Shown: positions 34,654 to 43,191 of the stretch, in pieces
Layout: the number at the start of each line of letters is the position of its first letter
How positions within the stretch are numbered: the stretch's first letter is position 1
Origin: Methanobacteriota archaeon
Lineage (GTDB): Archaea; Halobacteriota; Methanosarcinia; Methanosarcinales; Methanosarcinaceae
Length of the DNA stretch: 44,459 nucleotides
Assembly: GCA_030054735.1 (NCBI GenBank)
Contig: JASGVX010000002.1
Coordinates: 1-44,459 of the forward strand
Reading direction: 5' to 3'
Made by a program: the position numbers and the translations under genes
The notes under the pieces: model-generated
Seen by the model: the letters and a program-made list of their open reading frames with translations, nothing else
What the model was told of the DNA's origin: nothing
Database searches by the model: none

Positions 34654-36171
34654 TCAAGCTGCTCCTCTTTGCTGAACTTCCATGAATTCATTCTTATACT
34701 CCATAATTTCTTTGTATGGTTTCGAATATCTTGCTTCCACTTCTTCTCTGTGAAAATTGTTATAGGTGCAGAAGGGAATGACCCTGCCATCAGGGATAGC
34801 ATAGTGGATTCCGCAGCGTTTAGCTCTTTCCAGATCTATGTTGTAGAGATCCTGGAAGTGCATAGCCCCAAGAAAAAGCGTTTTTCTATGGAACTGAGCA
34901 ACCTGTTCTATTGAACCGGTTTTCAGAATATTGCTCACCAGGGAGAGTATTTTAAGGTCTTTTGGGATTCTGGATTCATCAATGTAGCGCGGAAGCTGAC
35001 TTATAACTTTTGCTACATTCTTTACGTGAAGACCCGGCTCATAAAATTCGGGAGTGACATCCTCAAGGAATTCAAGGAACCCTTCCACATCCACGAACTC
35101 ACTTATAGGAATTAGTTTTCCCTCTTTTTCAAAAACATAAGTGGCAGCTCCACAGAGAGGGTGCACTGTGAACTCGGGGAGTGGGACCTTTCTAAGCGCA
35201 GTCAGGAACCGGCTGATGGGTACTGCTGCAGATGCAGGGTACCAGGCTTCAATGGGGATTTCTCCTCCTGTTTGTTCTTCCAAGAGTGCTGCAAGATCGG
35301 GAATTGTAATTCTTTGCTCTTCACGCAGGGCCTGGTCAATACGGCCGGTGAATGCTACCGGCTGGAAATTTACTCCTTTAACCACGTCTCCGTTTCTTGC
35401 TGCAAAACGGACAATATCTCCAACCTGGTGCTCATTAACACCTTTTATTAGAGTAGGTACGAGCACAACACTGGTCAGGCCAGCCTGCCTGCAGTTCTTA
35501 AGGACCTTTTGTTTTACAGGAAAGGCATTGAATCCCCTTGTTGCCCTATATGGTTCCTCGGAGACCCCGTCAAAGGATAGATACACTGTATGGAGTCCTG
35601 CCTCCCTCAAGTCATTACAGTATTCCTGAGATTTTGCGAGCCTGATACCATTAGTTGCAATCTGGACCTGTGAAAAACCGAGTTTTCGTGCTAATTCGAT
35701 TATTTCGGGCAGGTCTTCCCGGACAGTAGGCTCACCTCCAGCAAACTGGATTGCGTAGCAGGGAACAGGTTTTTCATTCCGGAGAGTCAGCATCATTTCC
35801 CGGATCTGCTCAAATTCCGGTTCATATATAAAACCGCTTGCTTTTGCATTAGCAAAGCATACCGGACAATTGAGGTTACAGCGGTTTGTCAGATCAATGT
35901 TTGCAAGCAGAGTCCCCGACTCGTGTCCAGAGCAAATTCCGCAGTCCAATGGACAGCCAGAGTAAGAAGAAATTGTATAATTTAAGACCCCACTGCCGAT
36001 ATATGAATAGCGGTTGAACTTTTTGTAAAGTTCGCTATCCGACCAGTAAGTGTCCAAAAAGGTCCCATGTTCGGGGCACGTTTTTTTCAGCATTATCTTT
36101 CCATCTTCTTCAAACAAGGTGGAATCAAGAACTTTTTTGCATTCTGGACAAACAGACTTTATTTGTTTCAT
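34654..36171 (-). CDS. tes: Radical SAM protein, tetraether lipid synthase (Tes)-like
   Basis: 505 residues. Cysteine layout: CPEC (8-11) and CPEHG (Cys32) form a rubredoxin-like site with part of the N-terminus; CPLDCGIC (73-80) is an auxiliary cluster; CNLNCPVC (98-105) is the CxxxCxxC radical SAM motif, followed by GGEP at 145-148. More Cys near 350, 457 and 472 can ligate further clusters. This multi-cluster pattern is that of Tes/GDGT-MAS, which couples two diether lipids through their biphytanyl ends. GAGG is 7 nt before ATG. The neighbours (ferredoxin, geranylgeranyl reductase) are lipid genes. Another radical SAM role is possible, but this call fits best. Confidence 0.85.
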   Translation of the reverse strand: MKQIKSVCPECKKVLDSTLFEEDGKIMLKKTCPEHGTFLDTYWSDSELYKKFNRYSYIGSGVLNYTISSYSGCPLDCGICSGHESGTLLANIDLTNRCNLNCPVCFANAKASGFIYEPEFEQIREMMLTLRNEKPVPCYAIQFAGGEPTVREDLPEIIELARKLGFSQVQIATNGIRLAKSQEYCNDLREAGLHTVYLSFDGVSEEPYRATRGFNAFPVKQKVLKNCRQAGLTSVVLVPTLIKGVNEHQVGDIVRFAARNGDVVKGVNFQPVAFTGRIDQALREEQRITIPDLAALLEEQTGGEIPIEAWYPASAAVPISRFLTALRKVPLPEFTVHPLCGAATYVFEKEGKLIPISEFVDVEGFLEFLEDVTPEFYEPGLHVKNVAKVISQLPRYIDESRIPKDLKILSLVSNILKTGSIEQVAQFHRKTLFLGAMHFQDLYNIDLERAKRCGIHYAIPDGRVIPFCTYNNFHREEVEARYSKPYKEIMEYKNEFMEVQQRGAA

Positions 36172-36243
36172 TCATACGCCTCACAAATTCGTTTGTAGTC
36201 ATATCAGATTGCTTTTTCAGGCCTTTTCAGGAAGCATTTCTCT

Positions 36244-36873
36244 TCAAACCCTGTTGTGATTCTTTGTGTCTTTTTTTACAATATTCTCTGCCAGGAGATC
36301 AATAATAATCTTCATAATTTCTGGAAAATCATCATCCTCAGTTTCATTACTGAAATTTATGAGGGAAAGTACCATATGGGTGGTTTCAGCCAGCAGTCTT
36401 GCAGGTTTATCTATCAGAAGACCGGCAGCTTCCCACTCTTCAAAGAAAGGCAGAATTATTGCCACGTTATCTCTACGGATTTTTTTAATTTCTTCTTCAG
36501 AAGACCTTGAAATTGTCAGTTCAAGGTGTTCTTTTTCAAGGAAAACTTTTCTCCAGACCGGGTGGTTATTTACAATATGCAGTACATACTGGAGATAAGC
36601 CCTTAGAGCTTTATCAGGCTCAGTCCTGTATTTCAGGAAGGAGTTTTCCAGTATACTGTCCTTTAAGGCTTCTCGCTCTTCTGTAAAGATTTGCAGAAAG
36701 AGATCCTCTTTGCTGGTAAAAAAGGAATAAAAAGAACTCTTTGAAATTCCCAGGCCTTCGGTAAGATCTCCAATACCTGTTTTCTTAACTCCATATCTGG
36801 CAAAGCAGTCTTTCCCACGGTCTATAATATTTCGCTTTATGATCTCTCTTTCTTCATCTGTAAAAGATCTCAG
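36244..36873 (-). CDS. TetR-family transcriptional regulator, CTG start
   Basis: Continuous frame of 209 residues. The N-terminal HTH is typical TetR: RNIIDRGKDCFARYGVKKTG, then IGDLTEGLGISKSSFYSFF with SKEDLF. A helical ligand-binding domain follows. The frame has no ATG, GTG or TTG between an upstream TAA and the HTH. CTG at 36873 precedes RSFTDEEREIIKRN and follows GAGGTGAG, a near-perfect ribosome site, 4 nt away, so I take CTG as start. A mutated ATG (dead gene) is the alternative. It lies 72 nt upstream of the Tes-like gene on the same strand and probably controls it. Confidence 0.8.
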   Translation of the reverse strand: MRSFTDEEREIIKRNIIDRGKDCFARYGVKKTGIGDLTEGLGISKSSFYSFFTSKEDLFLQIFTEEREALKDSILENSFLKYRTEPDKALRAYLQYVLHIVNNHPVWRKVFLEKEHLELTISRSSEEEIKKIRRDNVAIILPFFEEWEAAGLLIDKPARLLAETTHMVLSLINFSNETEDDDFPEIMKIIIDLLAENIVKKDTKNHNRV

Positions 36874-36900
36874 TGCCTCACCTCTTCTGGAAAAAACTCC

Positions 36901-37537
36901 AGGGTTTTGCAGAGTTTATTGAGGATATAAAGTCTGAACGTATTTATTGAACGTATCTATTCGAGAATAAAAAATCAAAAATATCAATGAATTATTGATT
37001 TTTTTGTTCATAGCATAATGTACACACCAGTTATTTATATTTTATGTGGTGCTTTTCTATCGTCTGCTTCCTCAAATTTGGAATAGGCGTCAAATAAACC
37101 AATTATAAACTATTGTCATGTCAGTCATTAAGGATTATACAATTTTGAATTCTTGTAATCGATTATATACGATATTTTAATACTGACGCAACACTATTCC
37201 TTTAAACTTAAATTACGAAAAAAAGGCAAATTAGGCCATAATATAGATTAAATCAGATATGATCCACTATAACATATAATCTTAAACAAAAACAAAATAA
37301 AAGCTCATCATACACAACATATGTCTCAGTAAACAGATACAAAAACAGAAACTTCTCCGGAATCGCTTAATCTAACATGCAACTCTCCAAATTCCTCACC
37401 TTTAAGTGCAGGCATGTGAGAATTCTCTGTTGCAGGGCATCCACAAAAAAATTCAAAAAAAGAAATTCCAAAACGTGGAAACTTTCTTTTTTGAAAAAGC
37501 GCCTGGACTGGATAGCAGCACCTTTACTCAATGGGGT
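36901..37537. other. Gap between cofC and the TetR gene
   Basis: About 640 nt, AT-rich. A minus-strand frame ending at 37326 includes MPALKGEEFGELHVRLSDSG plus nine residues (ATG 37415); it reads like coding sequence, but no family is evident and it may be a relic. Upstream of tetR the TTATTTATATTTTATG TATA run is flanked by CACCA (37025) and TGGTG (37047). Confidence 0.4.
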
Positions 37538-38164
37538 TCAAAGCGGCACCAGTATAACTCTTCCTCTGCTGACTGCGAGTTTGAACTTCCGGTTAATGTA
37601 GTCCTTTGCAGGCCCTTTTCCATGTATGAGGAGTTCTACCAGGTCTTCAGGCTCATCTATGTCCGTGCCTGCCAGGAAGGAATCATAGATTTCAAAGCTC
37701 TGCCCAAAATCTGCTGCAATTGAGCAGTGAGTTAGAAAACTCGAACCGTAATACCTTACTCTGTATTTCGAAGGGTTCTTTATAAAAATGGCATTCGTAC
37801 CTCCGCCTTTTCCGGGGACGATGCAGATATCCTTTTCAGTTGAGGTTATCTCCTTTACATGCTCTGGAGAAAGGAGAGGAAGGTCCGCCATAACAATCAG
37901 GACAGGCCCATCTTCTTCTTCAAGATAGCTGTTAAGGGCTTCATTCAGGTCTTTTTCGTCCAGCAGAACTCTTGCTTTCTTCATGGCTTCAAGTCCGTAG
38001 CCTGAAGGGCTGAGAATATCGACATTTTCTATTACGGCTTCTGTGATGCAATCTATTACCTGGTTTAACATGAGTTCTACAAACTCTTCCCTTTCCTGCA
38101 AGCTCAGGACAGGCGATAACCTGGATTTTGCACCGGCTTTTTTGTAAGGGATTACAGCTCTCAT
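37538..38164 (-). CDS. cofC: 2-phospho-L-lactate guanylyltransferase
   Basis: Makes LPPG from 2-phospholactate (or enolpyruvate phosphate) and GTP, for the side chain of coenzyme F420. 208 residues with a GT-A-like fold: AVIPYKKAGAKSRLSPVL at the N-terminus, VIMADLPLL (metal and nucleotide), PGKGGGTNAIF and the GTDIDEPEDL end. Last of the cofG-cofH-cofC run, about 95 nt after cofH. GGAG lies 5-6 nt upstream of ATG. Confidence 0.95.
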   Translation of the reverse strand: MRAVIPYKKAGAKSRLSPVLSLQEREEFVELMLNQVIDCITEAVIENVDILSPSGYGLEAMKKARVLLDEKDLNEALNSYLEEEDGPVLIVMADLPLLSPEHVKEITSTEKDICIVPGKGGGTNAIFIKNPSKYRVRYYGSSFLTHCSIAADFGQSFEIYDSFLAGTDIDEPEDLVELLIHGKGPAKDYINRKFKLAVSRGRVILVPL

Positions 38165-38258
38165 CTGGGCTCCTGCATATTTTCGTTTTTTATTTTTGTT
38201 TTTTATTTAAGGAGAAGTCTATATTTATATAAAAGGTAACTCTTTTTTTTCAGGTTTT

Positions 38259-39413
38259 TTATTCTTTGCTGCCCATTTTTGCTCTTGCATAATTAGGAAG
38301 CAGGCGTTCCTGTTCTGAAAATCTGGGTTCTACCTTCCTGTAAAGCGTATCTCTCTGCATGGGGACTCTTCCTGCCCCTTTAATCATCCATTCAAACTCT
38401 GCAGGAGATACGTATTCTCCCTGGCTGCCCCCGGACGCTGTTGAGATCTGGTCTTCCACAAGAGTGCCTCCGAGGTCGTTTGCACCGCAGTGCAGGGCTA
38501 CCTGAGCAAGCTTCTTTCCTAATTTTACCCATGTAGCCTGAATATTTTTAACATGAGAATGCAAAATTACGCGGGAAATAGCTATAAGCTGGAGGTCTTC
38601 AAGCCCTGTGCTTGAGAATTTCCCGGATGCAAGCATCTTTTCCCCTATCGGGTTATTGTAGGGCAAAAAAGACATCGGGATAAATTCAGTAAACCCACCG
38701 GTCTCTTTCTGGATCTCACGGATAGAAAAAACATGGTCCAGGCGCTCTTTAAGGGTCTCGACATGCCCGTACATAATGGTGGCATTGCTGGAAATTCCTG
38801 TTTTATGTGCTGCAGTTATAGTATCAATCCACTGCTGGGAATTGATTTTTCCAGGGCATATGACCTTTCTCACCCTGTCAGAAAGGATCTCGGCCGAAGT
38901 CCCGGTAAGGGAATCAAGCCCGCTTTTTTTAAGCCTGCAGAGGGCTTCTTCAACGGACATGCCTGAGATTCCTGCTGCATAATTTACTTCCATAGGGGAA
39001 AGGGCATGAACGCAGATATCAGGGAATTCGGCTTTTATTGATTCTATAATCTCAAGATAAAACTCCATATCAGCTTCCGGGGTATATCCTCCTTGAATGC
39101 AGATCTCCACAGCTCCGGCTTTTACGGCTTCTCCTGTTTTACTAAGGATTTCTTCGACGCTCAGGATATATCCTTTATCTGTCCTGTAGGCGCAGAACCC
39201 GCAGTTTCCGATGCATTTGTTTGTTATATAGATATTCCTGTTCACCACATAACTGACAGCATCACCTGCAATACTGGCACGCAGGTCGTCGGCTAGCTCA
39301 AACAGCTCAAAAGGGTTTCCTTCGAGCAGGAGGAGGGCATCTTCTTTAGTGCATTTTCCCTGGTATGCCCTTTCAATTAGGTCTTCTGGAGTTGTCGGTT
39401 TTTTCGTGTACAT
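38259..39413 (-). CDS. cofH: F0 synthase subunit CofH (radical SAM)
   Basis: Transfers the hydroxybenzyl group of tyrosine to 5-amino-6-ribitylaminouracil, the first step to the F420 chromophore. 384 residues with CIGNCGFC (Cys67/71/74) radical SAM motif, the GGYTPEADM segment and the SGGSQGEYVSPAEF end shared with CofG/MqnC relatives. GGATGATC lies just before ATG. It works with CofG, whose gene is just upstream. Confidence 0.95.
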   Translation of the reverse strand: MYTKKPTTPEDLIERAYQGKCTKEDALLLLEGNPFELFELADDLRASIAGDAVSYVVNRNIYITNKCIGNCGFCAYRTDKGYILSVEEILSKTGEAVKAGAVEICIQGGYTPEADMEFYLEIIESIKAEFPDICVHALSPMEVNYAAGISGMSVEEALCRLKKSGLDSLTGTSAEILSDRVRKVICPGKINSQQWIDTITAAHKTGISSNATIMYGHVETLKERLDHVFSIREIQKETGGFTEFIPMSFLPYNNPIGEKMLASGKFSSTGLEDLQLIAISRVILHSHVKNIQATWVKLGKKLAQVALHCGANDLGGTLVEDQISTASGGSQGEYVSPAEFEWMIKGAGRVPMQRDTLYRKVEPRFSEQERLLPNYARAKMGSKE

Positions 39414-39469
39414 CCGATCATCCTTTTTTTAATTCCATCATTTCCCTGACTGTTACATGGCTGTCTGGC

Positions 39470-40534
39470 TTATTCGGAAATCCTGGATCCTGCAGCCCTT
39501 CCATGTTTCCTGTAGCCTTCTCTATCTGAGAGCCCTTCGATGAGGCTGCCAATCCTTTCCGAATACCACCCATTTTTCACATATTGAGGGTAAACTGGCA
39601 GGCGTTCTTTAAGCGGGATATCCCCCAGCTTTTTCTGCAGGTCCTTTACGTCGGGCCATTCTGCTTCGGGGTTGATCCAGTCAATTGTAAGAGGAGATAT
39701 GCCTCCAAGGTCTCTTACTCCCTTTGCGATAAGGGCTCTGGGGTCTATGAGATTGGGAGCAACCTGGACTGCCACGTCATGGGGGAGGACCCTGTAAGCA
39801 AGGGCTACAGAATCCATCATCTCTTCAACAGTTGGCGCAGGGAAATTTTCCATGGCAGTCCCTGGCTTAGGGGCAAAATTTTGTATAATTACTTCCTGAA
39901 TGTGGCCGTACTCCCTATGAAGCTCTGCTATTGCTTCAAGCGATTCTATTCTATCGTCCCTGCTCTCCCCTATCCCTATAAGGAGGCCTGTAGTATAAGG
40001 AATCTCCAGTTTTCCGGCATCCCTTATTGTCTCAAGCCTGCTTTCAGGAATTTTTCCGGGGCAGTCTTTATGGGCGTCCAGAACTGCTGTGCTCTCAAGC
40101 ATCAGCCCCATACTCGCATTCAGGGGCTTTAAAGCTTTAAGTTCAGAGCGGGTCATTATTCCTGCATTAGTGTGAGGAAGAATTCCAATATCGATTGCAG
40201 TTTCACAGAGGAAAAGCACATATTCAATAGTAGAGGAATAGCCAAGCTCTTCAAGCATTGTTCTGTATCCGTATACTTCTTCTGCCCGCTCTCCGAAGGT
40301 GAAAAGGGCTTCTGTACATCCCGCCTTCACCCCGTTTTTAAGGATAGAAAAAACCTCTTCAGGCTTCATGAGCCGGGCCCCGGGCTGTCCGGGCTTCCGC
40401 CGAAAACCGCAGTAAGCGCAGTGGTTTCTGCAGATATTGGTTAGAGGGATGAAAACGTTTTTTGAATAAGTTACAAAAGGGATTTTTTTCGATGGAATGC
40501 AAAACACCTGCTGAATCTGGTTTTCTGGCTTCAA
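39470..40534 (-). CDS. cofG: F0 synthase subunit CofG (radical SAM)
   Basis: Completes F0, the deazaflavin ring of F420, from the CofH product. 354 residues with CRNHCAYC (Cys35/39/42), the TFGERAEEVYGY motif and QNFAPKPGTAM. The start is TTG at 40534, overlapping the stop of the upstream flavoprotein gene (TTGA). cofH follows 56 nt after its stop. Confidence 0.95.
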   Translation of the reverse strand: MKPENQIQQVFCIPSKKIPFVTYSKNVFIPLTNICRNHCAYCGFRRKPGQPGARLMKPEEVFSILKNGVKAGCTEALFTFGERAEEVYGYRTMLEELGYSSTIEYVLFLCETAIDIGILPHTNAGIMTRSELKALKPLNASMGLMLESTAVLDAHKDCPGKIPESRLETIRDAGKLEIPYTTGLLIGIGESRDDRIESLEAIAELHREYGHIQEVIIQNFAPKPGTAMENFPAPTVEEMMDSVALAYRVLPHDVAVQVAPNLIDPRALIAKGVRDLGGISPLTIDWINPEAEWPDVKDLQKKLGDIPLKERLPVYPQYVKNGWYSERIGSLIEGLSDREGYRKHGRAAGSRISE

Positions 40535-41808
40535 CTCAGGATTTTTCCCATAACTTCCGAAACGCCAAGAGCTACTCCTTCTACTTCTATGCCTCCTTTT
40601 CCTTTGGCTCCGTCTCCAACGACATAGAGCCCGGAAAAAGGAGTTTTATTTCCAGGGTCCGTACCCGAAGCCGCCCTGTTTACAGGCCACTCGTCATGGT
40701 ATGACTGTATAAGAAGGACCTCGTACTTTTTACCCGGAAAAATCTCTTTAAGGTCCGCAAGGCCCATTTCGATTTCGGATTCGAGGTTTTTTACATTTTC
40801 AGGGGCGACATACTGGTGGGACATTGTAAGGTGCTTTCCAGGAGGGGCGAGTTTCGGGTCAGCCTGAGTAACTTCATTTACTCCGTTTATGCGCCTTGTA
40901 TATGGAGTCAAAAGGACTCCGTCATGCCCAACAAGAGGCTCGTCTGCAGCAAGGCAGATCTTTATGCCTGCAGAGGGTTTGAGGGTCTCAAGCATTTTAA
41001 GGTAAGCTGCATCCTCCTCTCTAGAAAGGGCTTCAGCGCAGAGCAAAGCAGTTGCAACATGGCCGAGGTTGCTGATTAGAATATCAGCTTCATATTTTTT
41101 GTTCTCAACAATTACCCCTGCAGCCTTCCCATTATCAATCAGAATTTTTGAGACTTCCTTTCCAGTATGTATTTTTCCTCCATTTTCAAAAATAACCTCT
41201 TCAAGAGCATCAATAACCCCTTTGCAGCCTCCTATAGGTACACCTGTTCCTCCGAAGCGGTACAAATTTTCAATAATCTCGAAAATTTCTTCTACCTGGA
41301 CTTCGCCGCTTTTCAGGCTGAGAGCCCAGCCACAGAAAGAATCGGCAAATTTAATCAGCCACTCATCATTGACCTGGGCCTTTATCCAGGCCTGAAGGGT
41401 GCTTCCCGAAGGGCGGTTCTTTCTCGTGCTCACAGTCAAGAGAGCTATTTTCATGCGGTCTTTATAGGAAAGAAGCGAAGGAAATTCATTAAAAGAAATA
41501 TCTTTAAAGCCTTCCGTGTAATCCGGTTTTCCTTTTTCTAGAGGCACACGTATACTGGTCTTTTCTGAGCGCACTATATCTACATCAGCCCCTATTTCCC
41601 TGAGCAGCATGGCAAGCGGGCCTCCCGGCCCATGAGGAATCATATGAAAAGCTCCGCTCGACAGCTGGAACCCTTTATAACTGAGGTTGGTAAACCTGCC
41701 TCCTGTAATAGGAAGCCTTTCAAAAACTTCAACTTCATGCCCTGCTTTTGATAAACGGGCAGCACTTAAAAGCCCTCCAAGCCCTGCCCCGATGACAATC
41801 GTTTTCAT
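40531..41808 (-). CDS. FAD-dependent oxidoreductase, phytoene desaturase-like
   Basis: About 425 residues. FAD-binding VIGAGLGGLLSAARLSKAG (5-23), then the GGR(F)T loop, and a C-terminal GLYVVGDGAKGKGGIEVEG flavin motif. The family includes carotenoid desaturases, isomerases and saturases. ATG 41808 overlaps the ferredoxin stop (ATGA), and its own TGA overlaps the cofG TTG, so it is translationally coupled on both sides. Substrate unknown: an isoprenoid, or an F420-pathway intermediate, are both possible from the context. Confidence 0.85.
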   Translation of the reverse strand: MKTIVIGAGLGGLLSAARLSKAGHEVEVFERLPITGGRFTNLSYKGFQLSSGAFHMIPHGPGGPLAMLLREIGADVDIVRSEKTSIRVPLEKGKPDYTEGFKDISFNEFPSLLSYKDRMKIALLTVSTRKNRPSGSTLQAWIKAQVNDEWLIKFADSFCGWALSLKSGEVQVEEIFEIIENLYRFGGTGVPIGGCKGVIDALEEVIFENGGKIHTGKEVSKILIDNGKAAGVIVENKKYEADILISNLGHVATALLCAEALSREEDAAYLKMLETLKPSAGIKICLAADEPLVGHDGVLLTPYTRRINGVNEVTQADPKLAPPGKHLTMSHQYVAPENVKNLESEIEMGLADLKEIFPGKKYEVLLIQSYHDEWPVNRAASGTDPGNKTPFSGLYVVGDGAKGKGGIEVEGVALGVSEVMGKILS

Positions 41809-41966
41809 GCCGGGACCTCTATGGCTTTTACCGGGCAGTAGGGGATACAGATCCCGCATTCCACGCAGGCATCAGTAACCCGTGCTCTTCCCTTTACTTC
41901 TATTGCTCCCTTTTTGCAAAAAGAAGCGCACTGGCCGCACCCTACACAATTATCGTTTATCTTCAT
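41805..41966 (-). CDS. 2[4Fe-4S] ferredoxin heading the F420 operon
   Basis: 53 residues with Cys7/10/13/17 and 34/37/40/44, a regular two-cluster ferredoxin. ATG 41966 follows GGTGGA at 4-5 nt; the longer frame to 42044 adds a basic, non-ferredoxin tail and is not used. The TGA overlaps the flavoprotein ATG. It probably feeds electrons to that flavoprotein. Confidence 0.9.
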   Translation of the reverse strand: MKINDNCVGCGQCASFCKKGAIEVKGRARVTDACVECGICIPYCPVKAIEVPA

Positions 41967-42051
41967 GCGTTCCACCAGCTTTCTATCGTGAAAAGACTTA
42001 TTATAATGTGTTGGTATAGCGTGTCGCTTACACGTTCTTAACATGACGGTG

Positions 42052-42081
42052 AGCAGAACTTCCCTTAGCAGAACTTCCCTT
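42052..42081. repeat. 15-bp tandem duplication
   Basis: AGCAGAACTTCCCTT occurs twice end to end in the leader region upstream of the F420-operon ferredoxin. Confidence 0.9.
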
Positions 42082-42700
42082 AATTATATGCCAGTCTTGA
42101 TATGCAGCAGATAATATACTATGGAATTATCCCCTTCGGAATAATGCATTGATTACACAGTAAATTTTCAGTATCTAAGTTCCTTATTTTTTCATGCCAG
42201 GAGTTGCTTCCAGAAGCCTGTGCTGTCCACATTAATCATTATTATTCATATCATGCTCATGGATTTCAGGAAATTAATTTCCGGGGCTCTACTGCTGTTA
42301 AAAATTAATAACATATTTATGGTGTATATATAATTTCGTGACCTGATCAGAGCTTTTCCTCTAATTTTTTCAACATGTCTATATTTTAAAAAGAGAGTTT
42401 TAATTATTTATATTCGATATTTATATAAAAGTAATTATCTAGTAAATAACTATAAATATCGTCTTATTTATTTGCAGAATTAACATAGCTGACTGTAATT
42501 TTAATTATTAGCTGTAATACCTTCACGCTAATTGAATCCAGGTCACTGGAAGGAGGGACATCTCCTGATTTTCGGGTCAAGTGGTTTTTAAATAACTGGA
42601 ACCCGTGTTACGTTTTTTTCGCCCTCAGATCTAAAAACTAGAAAATCATGATCATGCGACGCTGCAATTTCAGGTTGTTACACTTTGGATAGGTGCTGCA

Positions 42701-42899
42701 ATGTCTGGAATAATCGATAGCTATATACCGGTTGCTATATTTCTTGCCATGGGCTTAGAGTCTATAAGGGGCATGGGATTACTTCAATTGCAGTGCTTGA
42801 GATGATTGTATTTATCTTCATACTGCTCTTCGGATGCGTATATCTCTGGAAGATTTTCTTATTCATTTTATATGTGATATGTGATTTTTCATACATTTC
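42701..42899 (+). pseudogene. fpoA: fpoA pseudogene (F420H2 dehydrogenase subunit A), internally deleted
   Basis: ATG 42701, with AGGTG 5 nt upstream, gives MSGIIDSYIPVAIFLAMGL, the first helix of FpoA. The frame then shifts: from 42760 another frame gives VYKGHGITSIAVLEM and IVFIFILLFGCVYLWK, the last part of FpoA (NuoA family). Roughly 65 middle codons, including helix 2, are missing and the two parts are out of frame. The retained ribosome site suggests that a whole gene copy with its leader was once here. Confidence 0.8.
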
Positions 42900-43104
42900 T
42901 ATGTGATCATAATAAAAAGAAAACATTTATTAATATCTATAGCTTTTAAGCATTTATTTATATTTTATACAATATATACATATTTTATATATGTATCTTG
43001 TGAGGAAGTTAAAAATAGGTTTTTGATCTTATAGAAAGATCTGGATTATTTTAGTATATGAATAATGAGTGAGAGTCAAATTCACTCAGTCAACCCTAAT
43101 TTGA

Positions 43105-43151
43105 CAGATTCTGTTAATTGATTCTGTTAATTAATAGAGTATTTTATTACA
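43105..43151. mobile_element. IS21 end remnant
   Basis: The 32 bp at 43120-43151 equal, inverted, the outer 32 bp of the IS21 wreck at 12550-12581. GATTCTGTTAATT is present twice in tandem here, as expected for IS21 ends, which carry repeated transposase sites. No istA or istB sequence is nearby. Confidence 0.7.
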
Positions 43152-43169
43152 CAAAAGAGATCGCATTGA

Positions 43170-43191
43170 CACATTACATTTAAGTAATGTG
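43170..43191. promoter_or_regulatory. Perfect 8-bp inverted repeat
   Basis: CACATTAC, ATTTAA, GTAATGTG, 19 nt beyond the IS21 end. It could be an operator or a transcript hairpin; nothing in the context decides. Confidence 0.4.
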
